Origin: CAZLAK01 sp964557545
GTDB lineage: Bacteria; Bacillota; Desulfotomaculia; Desulfotomaculales; Pelotomaculaceae
Length of the DNA: 44,666 nt
Direction of reading: 5' to 3'
Assembly: GCA_964557545.1 (NCBI GenBank)
Contig: CAZLAK010000019.1
Location: forward strand, 1-44,666
Shown here: positions 15,669-24,555 of the stretch, piece after piece
Layout: every line of letters begins with the position of its first letter
Position numbering within the stretch: the stretch's first letter is position 1
Position numbers and translations under genes: made by a program
Notes under the pieces: model-generated
Told to the model about the DNA's origin: nothing
The model's database searches: none
Seen by the model: the letters and a program-made list of their open reading frames with translations, nothing else

Positions 15669-17243
15669 TTGACGGCGGCAGCCGGGGCGGTGGCCCGTGC
15701 CGCCGCCGTGCTGGTAGCTTTTAATATCATAGCCAAAGTGACGGCGCTTTTTAGGGAGGTGGTGACCGCCAGGCAGTTCGGGGCTACTGCCGGCATGGAC
15801 GCTTACCTGGTGGCCTACGCCATCCCTTCTGTGCTCTTTTACCTCTTTACGGGGGCGCTGGCCACAGTAGTGGTCCCGGTTTACTCCGAGTACGCCGCCG
15901 CCGGCCGGCAAAGGCAGGCGCAGGGGCTGTTCGGCACCCTTTTTTGGGCGCTCCTTGCGCTTTTGGCCGCCGCCACGGCCGCCGGGCTGGTCCTGGCCCC
16001 GCAGCTGGTGGGCCTGCTGGCCCCTGGTCTTCCGGCCGGCACGCGCGCTCTGGCGGTGGAGCTTACCAGGGTCATGTTCCCGCTCCTCGTTTTCAGCGGG
16101 CTGGGGGCCCTATTTACTGGCCTTTTAAACGCCCGAGATATTTTCGGCGTAACGGCACTGAACGCCCCTTTGCAGAACGCCGCCGTCATAGCCGCCGTGC
16201 TGATAGCTGGCGGCCTTTGGGGCGTGCACGGACTGGCGCTGGGGGTGCTGGCCGGCGGGGCGGCGGCCGCCCTGGTGCAGGTGCCGGCGCTCCTCGGCAC
16301 CGGGTTTAATTTCCGGCCGGGGGTGCCGCTTAACCACCCGGACTTAAAGAAAATCCTGCGCCTGGTCCTGCCGGTGACGGTGGGCCTTTCCATTAGCCAG
16401 ACCTACATCCTTATCGACCGCTACCTGGCCTCGGGTCTGGCCGAGGGCAGCATCTCCGCCCTTAACTACGCCAACCGCCTGATCCAGATGCCGGTGGGCC
16501 TGTTCGTAACGGCGGTGGGCACGGCGGTGTTTCCCTCGCTCACCCGGCGTGCGGCGGGCAGCGACCTGGAGGGGCTGGCCTCGGGCGTGCGCCGGGCGCT
16601 GGAGTTGGTGGTGCTGGTTTGCCTGCCGGCGGCCGCTGTCTTTGCGGTGCTGCCGGGTCCGCTGGTGGTCCTCTTCTACCAGCGCGGCGCCTTTGACGAG
16701 CGGGCATCGGTTATGACCGCGGCCGCCCTGTTCTTCTACTCCTTCGGGCTTTTGGGCCAGGCGGCCGAGTTTATTTTGGCCCGCGGCTTTTTCGCCCTGC
16801 AGGATACCCGCACGCCGGTGGTGCTGAGCGCCCTGGCGGTGGGTGTTAACCTGGCTTTAAGTCTCGCGCTGGTAGGCCCCATGCGGCACGCCGGCTTAGC
16901 GCTGGCCAACTCGATAGCGGCCCTTTTTAACGCCGTTCTCCTGGCGGTTTTTCTGCACCGGCGGCTAGAGGGGCAGTTGGGCCGGGGCCTGGCGCGCTTT
17001 ATTTTGCGGGCGGCGGCGGCCGGCGCGGTGCTGGCGGCGGTCTTGGCGGCCGGGGCGGCCGCGGCCGGGCTGGATGGGGCGCGCGGCACGGTCTGGCTTT
17101 TGACGAGGCTTTCCGCGGTCACAGGAGCGGGCCTGGCGGCGTACGCCGCGGCCTTATACCTCTTGGGCTTTGAAGAAGTGCGCCGCGCCGCGGCCTTTTT
17201 GCGGGTCCGGCCGCGGGCGGGCTTAGGCGGGGAAAAGAATTGA
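15669..17243 (+). CDS. murJ: MurJ/MviN-family lipid flippase (copy 1)
   Basis: About 524 residues with 13-14 hydrophobic helices. Family motifs include FREVVTARQFG near the N-terminus, FTGLLNARDIFG, RLIQMPVGLFVTAVGTAVFP and the FYQRGAFDERA loop. MurJ moves undecaprenyl-linked precursors across the membrane. TTG 15669 has AAGGGA at 10 bp; GTG 15648 is an alternative without a good site. The end overlaps the deacetylase start by 4 bp. A second murJ lies at 37254, so one may serve peptidoglycan and the other a secondary glycan; this copy sits among glycan genes. Confidence 0.9.
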   Translation: MTAAAGAVARAAAVLVAFNIIAKVTALFREVVTARQFGATAGMDAYLVAYAIPSVLFYLFTGALATVVVPVYSEYAAAGRQRQAQGLFGTLFWALLALLAAATAAGLVLAPQLVGLLAPGLPAGTRALAVELTRVMFPLLVFSGLGALFTGLLNARDIFGVTALNAPLQNAAVIAAVLIAGGLWGVHGLALGVLAGGAAAALVQVPALLGTGFNFRPGVPLNHPDLKKILRLVLPVTVGLSISQTYILIDRYLASGLAEGSISALNYANRLIQMPVGLFVTAVGTAVFPSLTRRAAGSDLEGLASGVRRALELVVLVCLPAAAVFAVLPGPLVVLFYQRGAFDERASVMTAAALFFYSFGLLGQAAEFILARGFFALQDTRTPVVLSALAVGVNLALSLALVGPMRHAGLALANSIAALFNAVLLAVFLHRRLEGQLGRGLARFILRAAAAGAVLAAVLAAGAAAAGLDGARGTVWLLTRLSAVTGAGLAAYAAALYLLGFEEVRRAAAFLRVRPRAGLGGEKN

Positions 17244-18223
17244 GTGCTAAAAACGCTAAAAAGGTGAAGCCGGGTTACCTGGCCCTGGTGGCGGCTGTCC
17301 TGGTTTTGTCAGCGTTGTTACTTTTAGCGCTGCTGGCGCTGCGCTTTGCCGGTGCGGCCCTGGCCGGCGCGCCTTGGGGTCAGGGCGTTACGGTTTTGAT
17401 TTACCACGATTTTTGGGAAGGGCCTTCAGACGACACCAGGCGCTTTACCAGTTCGGAAGAATTCGCCGCTCACCTCGAGTACTTGCGCCAAAACGGCTAC
17501 TGCGTGGTGCCGCTGAAATCGGTGATCCGCTACATGGAAGGCGGCGAGCCGCTGCCGCCTAAAGCAGTGGCCATCACCTTCGATGACGGTTACCTGGGCA
17601 ACTACACCGTGGCCTTTCCCCTTTTAAAGAAGTACGGAGCTTTTGCCACCGTCTTTGTGATTGCCGGTCTGAATGAGGTAAAAAAGCCGTACGACGGCCA
17701 CGGGTGGCTTACCTGGGACCAGCTGCGCGAGATGCAGAAAAGCGGCCTGGTAGACGTGCAGTCGCACACTTACGACCTTCACTACAAGGTGTACACCGGA
17801 CCTGACAAAAAAAGGCTCCGGCCGGCTGCCGTGGCCAGGGCCTACCGGTTTGATCTGGGACGGCGGGAAACGCCTGAAGAATTTGAAGAAAAGCTCTACC
17901 GCGACCTCGTATTGGCGCGCCAGACCATCGAGGCCGAACTGGGGACGCAAGTGGACACCCTGGCCTGGCCCTTTGGGGCTTTCACGCCTGCATCGCTTGA
18001 GGTGGCCCGCCGGGCCGGCTACCGCTATTTTGCCACCACTCTGCCGGGTACCAACGCGCCGGGCATAAGCCCGCAGGCCATCCGGCGGGTGAGCGTGCGG
18101 GCGGGAACGGGTGCGGCCGAACTGGAAGAGCTCTTGAATCCCGCTAGCTTTTTCCCAGTGAACTTACCTTACCTTTTGGCTTCTTACCTGGATTATTTAA
18201 AGGATACTTACCTGGGCTCCTAA
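17240..18223 (+). CDS. Polysaccharide deacetylase (NodB domain), membrane-anchored
   Basis: 327 residues. One N-terminal transmembrane helix (about 12-37) is followed by a CE4/NodB domain: motif 1 AITFDDGY (~112-119) with the two Asp, a metal-site region SHTYDLH (~175) and the later AWPFGAF. Family members remove N- or O-acetyl groups from extracellular glycans using a divalent metal. TTG 17240 overlaps the murJ stop, so the two are translationally coupled. It probably trims peptidoglycan or the exported polysaccharide. Confidence 0.88.
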   Translation: MSAKNAKKVKPGYLALVAAVLVLSALLLLALLALRFAGAALAGAPWGQGVTVLIYHDFWEGPSDDTRRFTSSEEFAAHLEYLRQNGYCVVPLKSVIRYMEGGEPLPPKAVAITFDDGYLGNYTVAFPLLKKYGAFATVFVIAGLNEVKKPYDGHGWLTWDQLREMQKSGLVDVQSHTYDLHYKVYTGPDKKRLRPAAVARAYRFDLGRRETPEEFEEKLYRDLVLARQTIEAELGTQVDTLAWPFGAFTPASLEVARRAGYRYFATTLPGTNAPGISPQAIRRVSVRAGTGAAELEELLNPASFFPVNLPYLLASYLDYLKDTYLGS

Positions 18224-18292
18224 AACTCCCGGGTAAAGCCGCTGAGAAAATAGAAAGACACAGACAACGAACTGATTAGGGGGGATTAAACG

Positions 18293-20533
18293 GTGGTGAG
18301 AAAAACCGTCACCGCTTTTGTGCTGTTGTTCTCGCTGCTGGCGGCTCTTAGGGCGGGGCCGCTGGCAGCAGCGGAGGCAGGACCTCTGCCCGCCCAAGGG
18401 GAGTTTTACCGGGTGGTGAGCGTTCTTGAGGAGCCGCTGGCCAAAGGAGCGGTGCTGACCCAGTACGAACTGGAGGTAAGCGGCCGGCCGGTGCGCCTTT
18501 GCGTGGTCAGCGTAGACTTGAAGAGCCCGAACGCAGAATTAAGGCCCCTTATTGGTGCGGACGGCACGCTGGCCAAAACGCAGACGGTGGGCGAGATGGC
18601 CAGCCGGACCGGGGCGGTGGCGGCCGTCAACGGCGGGTTTTTCATCATCGACCAGGCCAAACCGCTGAACACGGTTGTAGATAACGGGAAACTGATCTCC
18701 AGCCCCATCATGCGGAGCGACATGCCCACCTTTGCGCTTACGCTGGACGGGCGCCCCATTATGGACTTTTTTACCTTCAGCGGCGAGGTAAAAGCGTCTG
18801 ACGGGGCGGTGTTCCCCCTCTTTGGCGTCAATAAGCTGTTTTACGTGCTGGAAGACGGTACGCTTTCCGGCCGCGACCGCCTCATTCTCTACAACCGGTA
18901 CTGGGGGCCGACCAGCCCCGGCGGCACTAAAGAGTACGAAGGGGCCGTGGAGGCAGTAGTGGAAAAGGACACGGTGACAAAGGTGGTTTATGCCAAAGAG
19001 CCGCTTCCCATTCCGGCTGAAGGATATGTCCTCTGGGGACACGGGCTGGCCGCCGAGTTTTTAAAAAAACACGCCGTGCCGGGGACACGCCTGTCTGCTG
19101 CCTGGCAGACGGTTCCGGATTACAAAAAGCTAAAGCTGTCCGCCGGCAGCAACAGCTTTTTGGTGAAAGACGGCAGAGTGGCACCTTTCCAGGAAAACTT
19201 GGCCGGCAAAAACGCCCGGACGGCGGTGGCTTCGGCCGGCGGCGGCCGCTACCTCTACCTGGTGGCGGCGGAGAAGAGCGAGGCCAGCACCGGACTGGAG
19301 CAGACTGAACTGGCCCGTCTGCTGGCGGCTATGGGGGCAGAGGAAGCCCTCAACTTGGACGGCGGCGGCTCCACCGTCCTGGTGGCCAGGAGGCTGGGTG
19401 ATACCGCTCTGTCCGAGGTGGTGGCTCCCCGCGACGGCAAACAGCGGCGCGTGCCGGACGGCATAGGCGTGTACAACACAGCGCCGCCGGGCAGGCCCGC
19501 CGGGCTGGTGATCGAAGGACCCAAAGAGATCCTGGCCGGGGCAGAGGCGGCGTACACCGTTAAGGGTTACGACTCCAATTACCACCCCTGGCAGCCGGCG
19601 GGCGTTTCGGTTAAGGTCACGGGGCCCGGCCGCTACGAAAAAGGACGCCTTAAAGCGCTGTCCCCGGGCGATGCTGTCTTAGAGTTTTCTTCTTCCGGAG
19701 TGAAGGCTAGCTTTACCGTGCACATAATAGGGGGGGAAGAAATTGCGGCGCTCAGCTCCCGGCCGGCGTCGTTGCGGGCCAAGGCCGGAGAAAAGGTGCC
19801 GGTCGCTTTGAGTGTGCAGCTCAAAGACGGGCGCACCCTGCCGCTGGACCCGGCACTGGCCGCTTATGTTATAGACCCCCCGGAGCTAGGCCGGTTTGAG
19901 GGCGGTATGTTTTGCGCCGGGCAGGAGACGGGCCGCGGGGTGCTGAAAGTGAGCTACGAGGGCAAGGCCTTGGAAATACCCGTCCGGGTGGGCAACATTT
20001 TCAGCGACACCGCGGGCAACTGGGCAGAAAACCATATTGAAGAACTGGCGGCAGCCGGCGTGATACGGGGCTACGAGGACGGCACCTACCGGCCGGCTGA
20101 GCCGGTCACCCGTGCCCAAGCCGTGACCCTGCTCTCCCGGGTTTTGGGCTGGGAAGACGGCGGAGATGTGGTATTTGCCGGTGAAGTGCCCGCCTGGGCC
20201 CAAAGCGCCGTGGCCGCAGCCGTGCGCCGCGGCGTGGTGCAGGGCTACCCGGACGGCCGCTTTTTGCCGGATAGACCGGTGACGCGGGCCGAGATGGCCG
20301 TTATCCTGGACAGGGCGGTAAAATTGCCGGCGGCGTCCAAGGGCCTTGATTTTGCCGATGCTGCGTCAGTTCCTGCCTGGGCCAGGCCCTCCCTGGAGAG
20401 GGCGGCGGCCGCCGGCATTATTCGCGGCTACGAAAACGGTGAGTTGAGGCCCGGGGCTACGGTGACCAGGGCCGAGATGGCTGTTTTAATAAAGAGGATG
20501 ACCGGGTTAAACTACGTAAAGGTGGAAAAGTGA
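18293..20533 (+). CDS. Secreted phosphodiester glycosidase (NAGPA domain) with three SLH repeats
   Basis: 746 residues from GTG 18293 (RBS TAGGGGGG). A signal peptide (VRKTVTAFVLLFSLLAALRAG, cleaved near AAA) precedes a phosphodiester-glycosidase (NAGPA-like) domain at ~60-400 with VNGGFFII (~113) and NLDGGGSTV (~353). A region of Ig-like/beta repeats at ~400-560 follows. Three S-layer homology repeats occupy ~569-745 (GVIRGYEDGTYRPAEPVTRAQ, GVVQGYPDGRFLPD-type and GIIRGYENGELRPG-type). SLH repeats bind secondary cell wall polysaccharide. The NAGPA family hydrolyses sugar-phosphodiester bonds; the substrate here is unknown, but a wall glycan is likely. Confidence 0.9.
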   Translation: MVRKTVTAFVLLFSLLAALRAGPLAAAEAGPLPAQGEFYRVVSVLEEPLAKGAVLTQYELEVSGRPVRLCVVSVDLKSPNAELRPLIGADGTLAKTQTVGEMASRTGAVAAVNGGFFIIDQAKPLNTVVDNGKLISSPIMRSDMPTFALTLDGRPIMDFFTFSGEVKASDGAVFPLFGVNKLFYVLEDGTLSGRDRLILYNRYWGPTSPGGTKEYEGAVEAVVEKDTVTKVVYAKEPLPIPAEGYVLWGHGLAAEFLKKHAVPGTRLSAAWQTVPDYKKLKLSAGSNSFLVKDGRVAPFQENLAGKNARTAVASAGGGRYLYLVAAEKSEASTGLEQTELARLLAAMGAEEALNLDGGGSTVLVARRLGDTALSEVVAPRDGKQRRVPDGIGVYNTAPPGRPAGLVIEGPKEILAGAEAAYTVKGYDSNYHPWQPAGVSVKVTGPGRYEKGRLKALSPGDAVLEFSSSGVKASFTVHIIGGEEIAALSSRPASLRAKAGEKVPVALSVQLKDGRTLPLDPALAAYVIDPPELGRFEGGMFCAGQETGRGVLKVSYEGKALEIPVRVGNIFSDTAGNWAENHIEELAAAGVIRGYEDGTYRPAEPVTRAQAVTLLSRVLGWEDGGDVVFAGEVPAWAQSAVAAAVRRGVVQGYPDGRFLPDRPVTRAEMAVILDRAVKLPAASKGLDFADAASVPAWARPSLERAAAAGIIRGYENGELRPGATVTRAEMAVLIKRMTGLNYVKVEK

Positions 20534-20534
20534 T

Positions 20535-21680
20535 TTGGCGCCGGTTACGGTTCTTCTGACAATTGCCGGTCTTGGGGTGGGCGGAGCCGAGACGCACGTG
20601 GTGTCTTTGGCCCGCGGTCTGGCGGAAAACGGTTACAGGCCGGTGCTGGCTTCGGGCGGCGGGATTTACGAGGGTGAGCTGGCCGGGTGCGGCATACCCC
20701 ACTACCGGGTGGACATGGACAGTTACAGCCCGCTGGCGCTGGCACGGGCCGCGGCAGCTCTAAGGCGGGTAATCGCGCGGGAAAGGGCCGCGCTAGTCCA
20801 CGCCCACGGCCGCATCCCCGCCCTCGTTTCCGAAGCCGCGGCAGCAGCCGAAAAGGTGCGCTTTCTCACCACCGCCCACGCCGTATTTGCCGCCCCCTGG
20901 CACTTAAAGCTCCTCTCCCGCTGGGGAGAGAGGACTATTGCTGTGAGTTCCGACATAAAAGACCACCTGGTTAAAAACTTCGGCGTGCCGGAAGAAAGGA
21001 TCACCGTTATACCCAACGGGGTGGACGTGGAGCGTTTTTGTCCCGTGCCGCCTTCGCCCGGGCTTTTAGAGGAACTGGGGGTTAGCGGCGGAGAGCCGGT
21101 GGTGGCTTCGGTGAGCCGGTTGGAGGGAGTCCTGGCCGGTGTGGCGCTTTCGGCCGTTGAGGCGTGCGCTTCGCTGCTGCCTTCTTTCCCCCGCCTTGTC
21201 TTGCTCATTGCCGGCGGGGGGCGGAGGGCGGCCGAGGTGGCCCAAGCGGCGGCCGCGGCCAACAGGTCTGCCGGGCGGGAGTTTGTCAAATTTTTGGGGC
21301 CGCGTACCGACGTTCACCGGGTGATGGCTGCGGCTGACCTGGTCGTGGGGGTGAGCAGGACGGCGCTGGAGGCCATGGCCTGCGCCAAAAACGTGGTCCT
21401 GGCCGGCGGGGAGGGTTTTTGGGGCCTGGTCAGACCGGAGCACTTGGGGTTTTTGGCCGAAGACAACTTTACCGGGCGCAGCACCCGCCGGACGGTCACG
21501 GCCGCTGCTCTCAAAGATGCCGTAAGGGAGTTTTTGGACCTGACTTGGGGCGAAAGAAGGGAGCGGGGCGCGGTAATGCGCCGCTTTGTGGAGGAAAATT
21601 TCAGCAGCGCAGCCATGGCCCAGAGAACGGCGCGCCTCTACGGTGAACTCTTGGCGCACGGGGGCGGGCGGCGTGCTTAA
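20535..21680 (+). CDS. GT4-type glycosyltransferase
   Basis: 381 residues in two Rossmann halves. The N-terminal half carries GLGVGGAETHVVSLARGLA; the C-terminal half has IPNGVDVERF, VVASVSRLEG and RTALEAMACAKNVVLAG, the GT-B donor site with a shortened E-x7-E motif. The sugar and acceptor are not identifiable. TTG 20535 lies one base after the SLH gene, with GGTGG upstream. The end overlaps the next glycosyltransferase by 8 bp. Confidence 0.85.
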   Translation: MAPVTVLLTIAGLGVGGAETHVVSLARGLAENGYRPVLASGGGIYEGELAGCGIPHYRVDMDSYSPLALARAAAALRRVIARERAALVHAHGRIPALVSEAAAAAEKVRFLTTAHAVFAAPWHLKLLSRWGERTIAVSSDIKDHLVKNFGVPEERITVIPNGVDVERFCPVPPSPGLLEELGVSGGEPVVASVSRLEGVLAGVALSAVEACASLLPSFPRLVLLIAGGGRRAAEVAQAAAAANRSAGREFVKFLGPRTDVHRVMAAADLVVGVSRTALEAMACAKNVVLAGGEGFWGLVRPEHLGFLAEDNFTGRSTRRTVTAAALKDAVREFLDLTWGERRERGAVMRRFVEENFSSAAMAQRTARLYGELLAHGGGRRA

Positions 21681-22779
21681 AGTGCTGCACATAATAAGCG
21701 ACACCAACATAGGCGGTGCCGGCCGGCACCTGCTCACCTTTTTGGAGCACTGCGACCGCTCCCTTTTGGAAGTGGCCGTGCTATGCCCGGCCGGTTCGCT
21801 TTTAGCCCCCCGCTGCGCCGAACTGGGCGCGCAAGTGAGGGAGGTGAAGGGGCTGGCCCCGGACCGTTCTTTTGACCCGGCCAGCGCTTTGCGCCTGGTG
21901 CCGGTTGTGGCCCATTACGTGCACCGGCGCGGCTTTCGCGTCGTCCACACCCACGCCTCACTGTCCGGGCGCCTGGCCGCCTTAGCCGTGCGCGCCCCCC
22001 GCACCGTCTACACCAGACACCGCTTGGACTGGTCGCCGCCCCGAGGCGCGGCCGGCAGGCTGGCCGCCGCGGTGAACCGCCTGGCCGCCAGCCGGGTCAT
22101 TGCCGTAAGCAGTGAGGTGGCAAGGGCGCTGGCCGCTGAAGGTGTGCCGCCCGAGCACATTGCCGTCATCCGCCACGGCATCGACGCGGCGCGCTTTAGG
22201 GAGCGGGCTTTGCAGCCGCCGCTTTCCTCACTGCCGCCCAAAGACGGGCCGGTGGTGGGGGTGGTAGCCCGCTTAGAGCCGGAGAAAGGCATTTTTACCT
22301 TTTTAGAGGCGGCTTCCTTGATAGCCGGGCGCTGCGCCGGCGTTTCCTTTTGGGTGGTCGGGGAGGGCTCGCAGGAAAAAGAGCTGAAAGCGGCCGCCGG
22401 AAGGCTGGGCTTAAAAGACAGGGTTTTCTTTTTGGGCTTTAGGGAAGACGTGCCCCAGGTGATGGCCCGCCTGGACGTGCTGGCTGTGCCCTCCCTTTCG
22501 GAGGCGTTTGGCTTAAGCCTGCTCGAGGGCATGTGCCTGGGCCTTCCCTGCGTGGCCAGCGACACCGGGGGGCTGGCGGAGGTGGCCGGCGGCGGGGAGC
22601 ACGCGCTGCTCGTGCCCCCGGGTGACGCGGCTGCCTTGGCCTCTTGTGTCCTGCACCTTTTGGAAAACCCCGTTGAGGCCGCTTCTTTGGGGCGCCGGGC
22701 AGCAGCGGCGGCGGAAAGGAATTACAGCGCCGGGGCCATGGCCCAAAAGATGACAGAGCTTTACTACAGCCTGTTTTGA
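21673..22779 (+). CDS. GT4-type glycosyltransferase
   Basis: 368 residues from GTG 21673; the longer frame from 21586 overlaps the previous gene. N-terminal KVLHIISDTNIGGAGRHLL and C-terminal VGVVARLEPEKGIFTFLEA and EAFGLSLLEGMCLGLPCVASD are classic GT4 motifs with an intact E-x7-E. It is a tandem relative of the preceding enzyme; the pair probably adds consecutive sugars to the same lipid-linked glycan. Confidence 0.87.
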   Translation: MLKVLHIISDTNIGGAGRHLLTFLEHCDRSLLEVAVLCPAGSLLAPRCAELGAQVREVKGLAPDRSFDPASALRLVPVVAHYVHRRGFRVVHTHASLSGRLAALAVRAPRTVYTRHRLDWSPPRGAAGRLAAAVNRLAASRVIAVSSEVARALAAEGVPPEHIAVIRHGIDAARFRERALQPPLSSLPPKDGPVVGVVARLEPEKGIFTFLEAASLIAGRCAGVSFWVVGEGSQEKELKAAAGRLGLKDRVFFLGFREDVPQVMARLDVLAVPSLSEAFGLSLLEGMCLGLPCVASDTGGLAEVAGGGEHALLVPPGDAAALASCVLHLLENPVEAASLGRRAAAAAERNYSAGAMAQKMTELYYSLF

Positions 22780-22812
22780 TTCCTGCCATACTGTCGATGG
22801 AAAGGGGGTTGG

Positions 22813-23241
22813 ATGAGCGTGCTGGACTGCGCCCAGATCATGGAAATCCTGCCGCACCGGCCGCCGTTTTTGCTCGTCGACCGCATCCTCGAGCTGGAAG
22901 AAGGGCGCCGGGCGGTGGGGATTAAGAACGTGAGCATGGCCGACCCCTGGCTTACCGGACACTTTCCAGGCCGGCCGGTAATGCCGGGGGTGCTGATCGT
23001 CGAGGCCCTGGCCCAGGTGGGGGCCGTGGCCGTTTTGAAGATGCCGCAGTTTGCCGGCAAAATCGCCTACTTTGCCGGCATAGACGGGGTGCGTTTCCGC
23101 CGGCCGGTGGTGCCCGGCGACTGCCTGCGCCTGGAAGTGGAGATTGTAAAACTGCGCGGCCGTGCCGGCAAAGGTTACGGCGTGGCTTACGTGGGTGGAG
23201 AGGCGGCCTGCGAGGCGGAGATTTTGTTTGCCATCGGCTAG
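22813..23241 (+). CDS. fabZ: 3-hydroxyacyl-ACP dehydratase FabZ
   Basis: 142 residues, full length. N-terminal ILPHRPPFLLVDR and the catalytic His50 and Glu64 in GHFPGRPVMPGVLIVEALAQ are diagnostic. It dehydrates 3-hydroxyacyl-ACP in fatty acid synthesis. ATG 22813 is preceded by AAAGGGGGT. Its place between glycosyltransferases and a glycan initiator is notable, because no other fatty acid gene is nearby; it may be a chance operon partner. Confidence 0.95.
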   Translation: MSVLDCAQIMEILPHRPPFLLVDRILELEEGRRAVGIKNVSMADPWLTGHFPGRPVMPGVLIVEALAQVGAVAVLKMPQFAGKIAYFAGIDGVRFRRPVVPGDCLRLEVEIVKLRGRAGKGYGVAYVGGEAACEAEILFAIG

Positions 23242-23321
23242 TTTTTTGTAGATTTTTGGAGTTTGCGGGAGAAAAAAAGAGTTTAACTGGTTATATAAGC
23301 AGAGAATTTAACTTTGCAGCG

Positions 23322-23351
23322 TTTACAGTCCGCTTTGGGCTGCAGTAAAAT
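23322..23351 (+). promoter_or_regulatory. Putative sigma-A promoter upstream of the TagO-like gene
   Basis: TTTACA (23322-23327) and TAAAAT (23346-23351) are 18 bp apart. A start near 23358 would give a ~40-nt leader to the TTG at 23397. The 155-bp spacer is AT-rich compared with its neighbours. Confidence 0.5.
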
Positions 23352-23396
23352 AACTTAAACGTGTGTCTGGACTGGCCCTTTGGGGGAGGGGTACTT

Positions 23397-24485
23397 TTGC
23401 ACTGGTACATGGCGGCTCTGGCGGCCGCATTCATTACGGCCCTGCTGGCCACCCCTTTGGTCAGGAAGCTGGCCTTTACTGTCGGGGCGGTTGACCGGCC
23501 GGACAACCACAGGAAGATCCACGGCAAAGTAATGCCCAGGATGGGCGGGCTGGCCGTGTACGCTGGTTTTGCGGCGGCCGTGCTGGTCTTTGGCCGCCTT
23601 TCCCCGGCCGCGATTGGGATTATAGCGGGCGGCAGTTTGATCGTGCTGCTCGGTTTTATCGACGACTGGCGGGGCATATCTCCGCGGGTTAAGCTGGCCG
23701 GCCAGGTGGCCGCGGCCCTGGTGGCAGTTTACTTTGGACTTAAGGTGGAGTTTTTGACCAACCCCTTTGACGGCGGCGTGATCGACCTGGGCTTGTGGAG
23801 CGTGCCCGTTACGGTTTTTTGGATAGTGGCGGTGACCAACGCTCTAAACCTGATCGACGGGTTAGACGGGCTGGCCGGAGGCACTGCCGGCATTGCCGCC
23901 CTGACGCTGGCCTGTGTGGTGTGGGTCGACATGCTGCAAAACGGCGCCTCGGACGTGCAGGCGGAGGCCATTGGCCTGGCCCTGGCCCTGGCGGCTAGCG
24001 TGGCGGGCTTTCTCCCCTACAACTTTTACCCGGCGCGCGTATTCTTAGGCGACTGCGGCTCTCTCTTTTTGGGTTATACCCTCTCTGCGCTGGCCGTCAT
24101 GGGGCTGGCTAAAGGCGCTACTTTTATTTCGGTGGTCATACCCGTAGTCATACTGGGCATCCCCCTTTTGGACACGGCTATGGCTGTGGTGCGGCGGTTA
24201 TTTAAGCGGCGGCCCGTATTCCAGCCGGACCGCGAGCACCTCCACCACCGCCTTTTGCAGGCGGGAATGTCTCACGTGCAGGCGGTTCTCTGCCTGTACG
24301 GGGTAAACGCCGTGCTGGGGGCTAGCGCCGTGGTCATGACGCTCGTCACACCGAGTCAGGCAGTGGTATTGCTGATATTCCTGTCTACCGTCTCGCTGGC
24401 GGCGGCTAACAAACTCAGCGCCGCGGGGACGGGGAGCCGCACCGTGTACGGGTCAACAGCCGAGAAACAGCAGCGGTCCTCCTAA
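23397..24485 (+). CDS. tagO: Undecaprenyl-phosphate N-acetylhexosamine-1-phosphate transferase (TagO/WecA-like)
   Basis: 362 residues with ~10 transmembrane helices. Motifs of the polyprenyl-phosphate HexNAc-1-P transferase superfamily are present: DRPDNHRKIHGKVMPRMGG, GFIDDWRGI, NALNLIDGLDGLAGG, FLGDCGSLFLGYTL and the HxHH motif in REHLHHRLL. The enzyme links the first sugar phosphate to undecaprenyl phosphate, starting teichoic acid or secondary wall polysaccharide chains. TTG 23397 is chosen because GGAGGGG is 7 bp upstream; the GTG at 23361 lacks a site. The stop codon lies within a terminator hairpin. Confidence 0.92.
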   Translation: MHWYMAALAAAFITALLATPLVRKLAFTVGAVDRPDNHRKIHGKVMPRMGGLAVYAGFAAAVLVFGRLSPAAIGIIAGGSLIVLLGFIDDWRGISPRVKLAGQVAAALVAVYFGLKVEFLTNPFDGGVIDLGLWSVPVTVFWIVAVTNALNLIDGLDGLAGGTAGIAALTLACVVWVDMLQNGASDVQAEAIGLALALAASVAGFLPYNFYPARVFLGDCGSLFLGYTLSALAVMGLAKGATFISVVIPVVILGIPLLDTAMAVVRRLFKRRPVFQPDREHLHHRLLQAGMSHVQAVLCLYGVNAVLGASAVVMTLVTPSQAVVLLIFLSTVSLAAANKLSAAGTGSRTVYGSTAEKQQRSS

Positions 24486-24508
24486 AAGGGCGGGACCGCT
24501 TATTTTGT
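24472..24508 (+). terminator. Intrinsic terminator after the TagO-like gene
   Basis: AGCGGTCC (24472-24479) pairs with GGACCGCT (24493-24500), followed by TTATTTTG. It spans the stop codon. Confidence 0.65.
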
Positions 24509-24513
24509 TATAT

Positions 24514-24524
24514 TATAATATAAT
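24514..24524 (+). promoter_or_regulatory. Putative -10 region upstream of galU
   Basis: Two overlapping TATAAT hexamers (24514-24519 and 24519-24524) lie between the terminator and galU. No -35 at suitable spacing is apparent, so this is tentative. Confidence 0.3.
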
Positions 24525-24555
24525 TATGTGAAATCACGCGGGAGGTGGGGTTTAG

